Below, piece after piece: positions 60,655 through 62,031 of a stretch of DNA of 62,031 bases. How positions within the stretch are numbered: the stretch's first letter is position 1; every line of letters begins with the position of its first letter. A model generated the notes under the pieces. That model was not told where the DNA came from and ran no database searches. It worked only from the letters and a program-made list of their open reading frames with translations. The position numbers and the translations under genes are program-made. This stretch comes from a bacterium (GTDB lineage: Bacteria; Krumholzibacteriota; Krumholzibacteriia; LZORAL124-64-63): positions 1-62,031 of the forward strand of contig JAHIYU010000142.1 in assembly GCA_018814885.1 (NCBI GenBank), read 5' to 3'.

Positions 60655-62031
60655 GCGGCACCCTCCGCGCGGAAGCCGCGGGCGCGTTCGACCGCGGCCC
60701 CCAGGGTGAACAACGTCTCCTCGCCGAGCGCCGGTCCCGTGAGTTGCAGGCTCAGCGGCAGGCCGTCGCGGTCGCGTCCCGTCGGCACGGTCAGCGCCGG
60801 CAGACCCGCCAGGCTCGGTCCGACCGTGAAGACGTCGCTGCGGTACATCAGCAGAGGATCGTCCACCTTCTCGCCCAGGGGGAAGGCCGCCGTCGGCGCG
60901 GTGGGGGTGGCGATCGCGTCGCAAGCGGCCAGGGCCGTCCGGTACACCCCGGTCACGAGCTGACGGGCGCGCCGCGCCCTCTCGTAGTGGGCGTCCCTGT
61001 ATCCGGCCGACAGGACGAAGGTGCCCAGCAGGATCCTGCGCTTGACCTCGCGGCCGAAGCCGGCCGCCCGCGTGCCGGCGGTCATGGCCGCGTAATCGTC
61101 TCCCCGCCCGCGTTCGCCGAAGGCCACGCCGTCGAAGCGCGCGAGATTGGCGGACGCCTCGGCCGCGGCGATGACGTAATACGCCGCCAGCATGACCTCG
61201 GAGTCGGGCAGCGCGATGTCGACGACGGCGACACCCTCTCCCCGCAGGGCGTCCAGCGACGCGTCGAAATCGGCGACCGTGTCGGCGTCGGCCAGCGCCA
61301 GCAGGTCGCGGGGCACCCCGATGGTCAGCCCCGCGGCGGGACGGGCCGCCGCCGCCAGGGGGGCGCCGACCGAAGCGTCGAGGCTGGTGGCGTCGTAGTC
61401 GTCCCGGCCCGCGACGACGCCGTAGACAGCGGCACAGTCGGCGACGGTCGGCGCCAGGGGTCCGATCTGGTCGAGGGACGAGGCGTAGGCCACCAGGCCG
61501 TAACGCGAGACCCTGCCGTAGGTGGGACGCAGCCCGGCCACACCGCAGCAGTGGGCCGGCTGGCGCACGCTGCCACCGGTGTCGGAACCGAGGGCGAAGA
61601 AGGCCAGCCCGGCGGCGACGGCGGCGGCAGCGCCGCCGCTCGAACCGCCCGGCACGCGCGTCGTGTCGTGGGGATTGCGGGCCGGACCGACCGCCGAATG
61701 CTCGGTCGACGACCCCATGCCGAATTCATCCATGACCGTGGCGCCGAGGATCTGCGCACCGGCCTCCCGCAGGCGCGCCACGGCCGTGGCATCGTAGGGG
61801 GGGCGCCAGCGAGCCAGCAGCCGCGATCCGCAGTCGGTGATCCTGTCGCGCACGCAGATGTTGGCCTTGACCACGCCGCCGATCCCCCACAGCGGGGCCG
61901 CGTCCAGGGGCGGCGGCAGGCCTCGCGCGGAGGGCGCGTCCGCCTCGCCGGACCGCCACGTGAAACAGTTGAGCTCGCCGCCGCGCGCCTCGCCCTCGGC
62001 GCGCAGCCGGGCGTCGAGTTCGGCTGCGGAC
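60651..62031 (-). CDS. gatA: Aspartyl/glutamyl-tRNA amidotransferase subunit A, 5' end outside the window
   Basis: About 459 residues visible; the N-terminal few dozen are beyond the window edge. Amidase signature domain: catalytic Lys in GVVKANICV, TRVPGGSSGG with the cis-Ser, nucleophile Ser in SDTGGSVRQPA, and PTYGRVSRYGLVAYASSLDQIGP. Releases ammonia from glutamine for GatB. Two usually conserved spots differ: the Asp of K-D-N-I is Ala here, and the usual G-K-T-N-M-D-E-F reads GATVMDEF. The frame remains open and coupled to gatB, so it is probably functional; gatC is not seen and may lie upstream. Confidence 0.93.
   Translation of the reverse strand, partial: SAAELDARLRAEGEARGGELNCFTWRSGEADAPSARGLPPPLDAAPLWGIGGVVKANICVRDRITDCGSRLLARWRPPYDATAVARLREAGAQILGATVMDEFGMGSSTEHSAVGPARNPHDTTRVPGGSSGGAAAAVAAGLAFFALGSDTGGSVRQPAHCCGVAGLRPTYGRVSRYGLVAYASSLDQIGPLAPTVADCAAVYGVVAGRDDYDATSLDASVGAPLAAAARPAAGLTIGVPRDLLALADADTVADFDASLDALRGEGVAVVDIALPDSEVMLAAYYVIAAAEASANLARFDGVAFGERGRGDDYAAMTAGTRAAGFGREVKRRILLGTFVLSAGYRDAHYERARRARQLVTGVYRTALAACDAIATPTAPTAAFPLGEKVDDPLLMYRSDVFTVGPSLAGLPALTVPTGRDRDGLPLSLQLTGPALGEETLFTLGAAVERARGFRAEGAA

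Overview
The window is a GC-rich (roughly two thirds G+C), densely packed bacterial chromosome segment with about 55 protein genes and two tRNA genes. No prophage, insertion sequence, integron or CRISPR array is visible. Signal peptides, a lipobox protein, Lon, GatCAB-type amidation genes and good sigma70-type promoters point to a heterotrophic, didermic-type bacterium. Secreted proteins with a shared W-G-x-[VL]-K tail, together with heavy use of ferredoxin and B12 chemistry, make me think of an uncultured FCB-like lineage (for example Krumholzibacteriota or Eisenbacteria). That placement is an inference and is weak.

Layout. 1-310 holds a broken piece of a sodium:solute symporter. 492-7175 carries an S1-domain protein, a nadA-cysteine desulfurase pair, a lipoprotein with WG-type repeats and a signal-peptide-bearing oligoendopeptidase F. 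7241-15935 is a housekeeping block on the minus strand: tRNA-Lys, purA, a small secreted CxxCH protein, and tRNA-Leu-tig-clpP-clpX-lon-engB behind a near-consensus promoter. 15972-22716 is a sigma54-type response regulator downstream of an operon for a branched 2-oxoacid:ferredoxin oxidoreductase, an alanine dehydrogenase-like enzyme and a CoA-transferase. 22742-29268 has enoyl-CoA hydratase, a three-subunit acyl-CoA carboxylase, an M29 aminopeptidase and methylmalonyl-CoA epimerase. 29284-37340 has a secreted orphan behind a G13 tract, a three-gene ABC exporter, xseA/xseB, a MATE transporter and leucyl aminopeptidase. 37489-42034 has a dicarboxylate/amino-acid symporter, two small membrane proteins, an unrecognised 445-residue protein and MscL with a zinc ribbon. 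42057-51666 interleaves three acyl-CoA dehydrogenases, a hydroxyacyl-CoA dehydrogenase and a thiolase with a cluster encoding an SxtJ-like membrane protein, a carbamoyltransferase, a DUF5989 protein and an SGNH hydrolase. 51765-59191 has a lamin-tail-domain secreted protein, nitroreductase, pirin, MeaB and both methylmalonyl-CoA mutase subunits. gatB and a 5'-truncated gatA close the window.

How the genes work together. Much of the window fits a peptide and branched-chain amino-acid degradation programme: peptidases (PepF, M29, M17), deamination and 2-oxoacid oxidation to acyl-CoA, beta-oxidation-type steps, then propionyl-CoA carboxylase, epimerase and B12 mutase with MeaB to give succinyl-CoA. 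The least understood piece is the carbamoyltransferase/SxtJ/DUF5989/SGNH cluster, which looks like a membrane-associated system that decorates an unknown substrate. No stretch longer than about 300 bases lacks a gene; the largest gaps (310-491, 3768-4004, 23525-23763, 51535-51764) hold promoter-like or terminator-like signals or nothing I could recognise.
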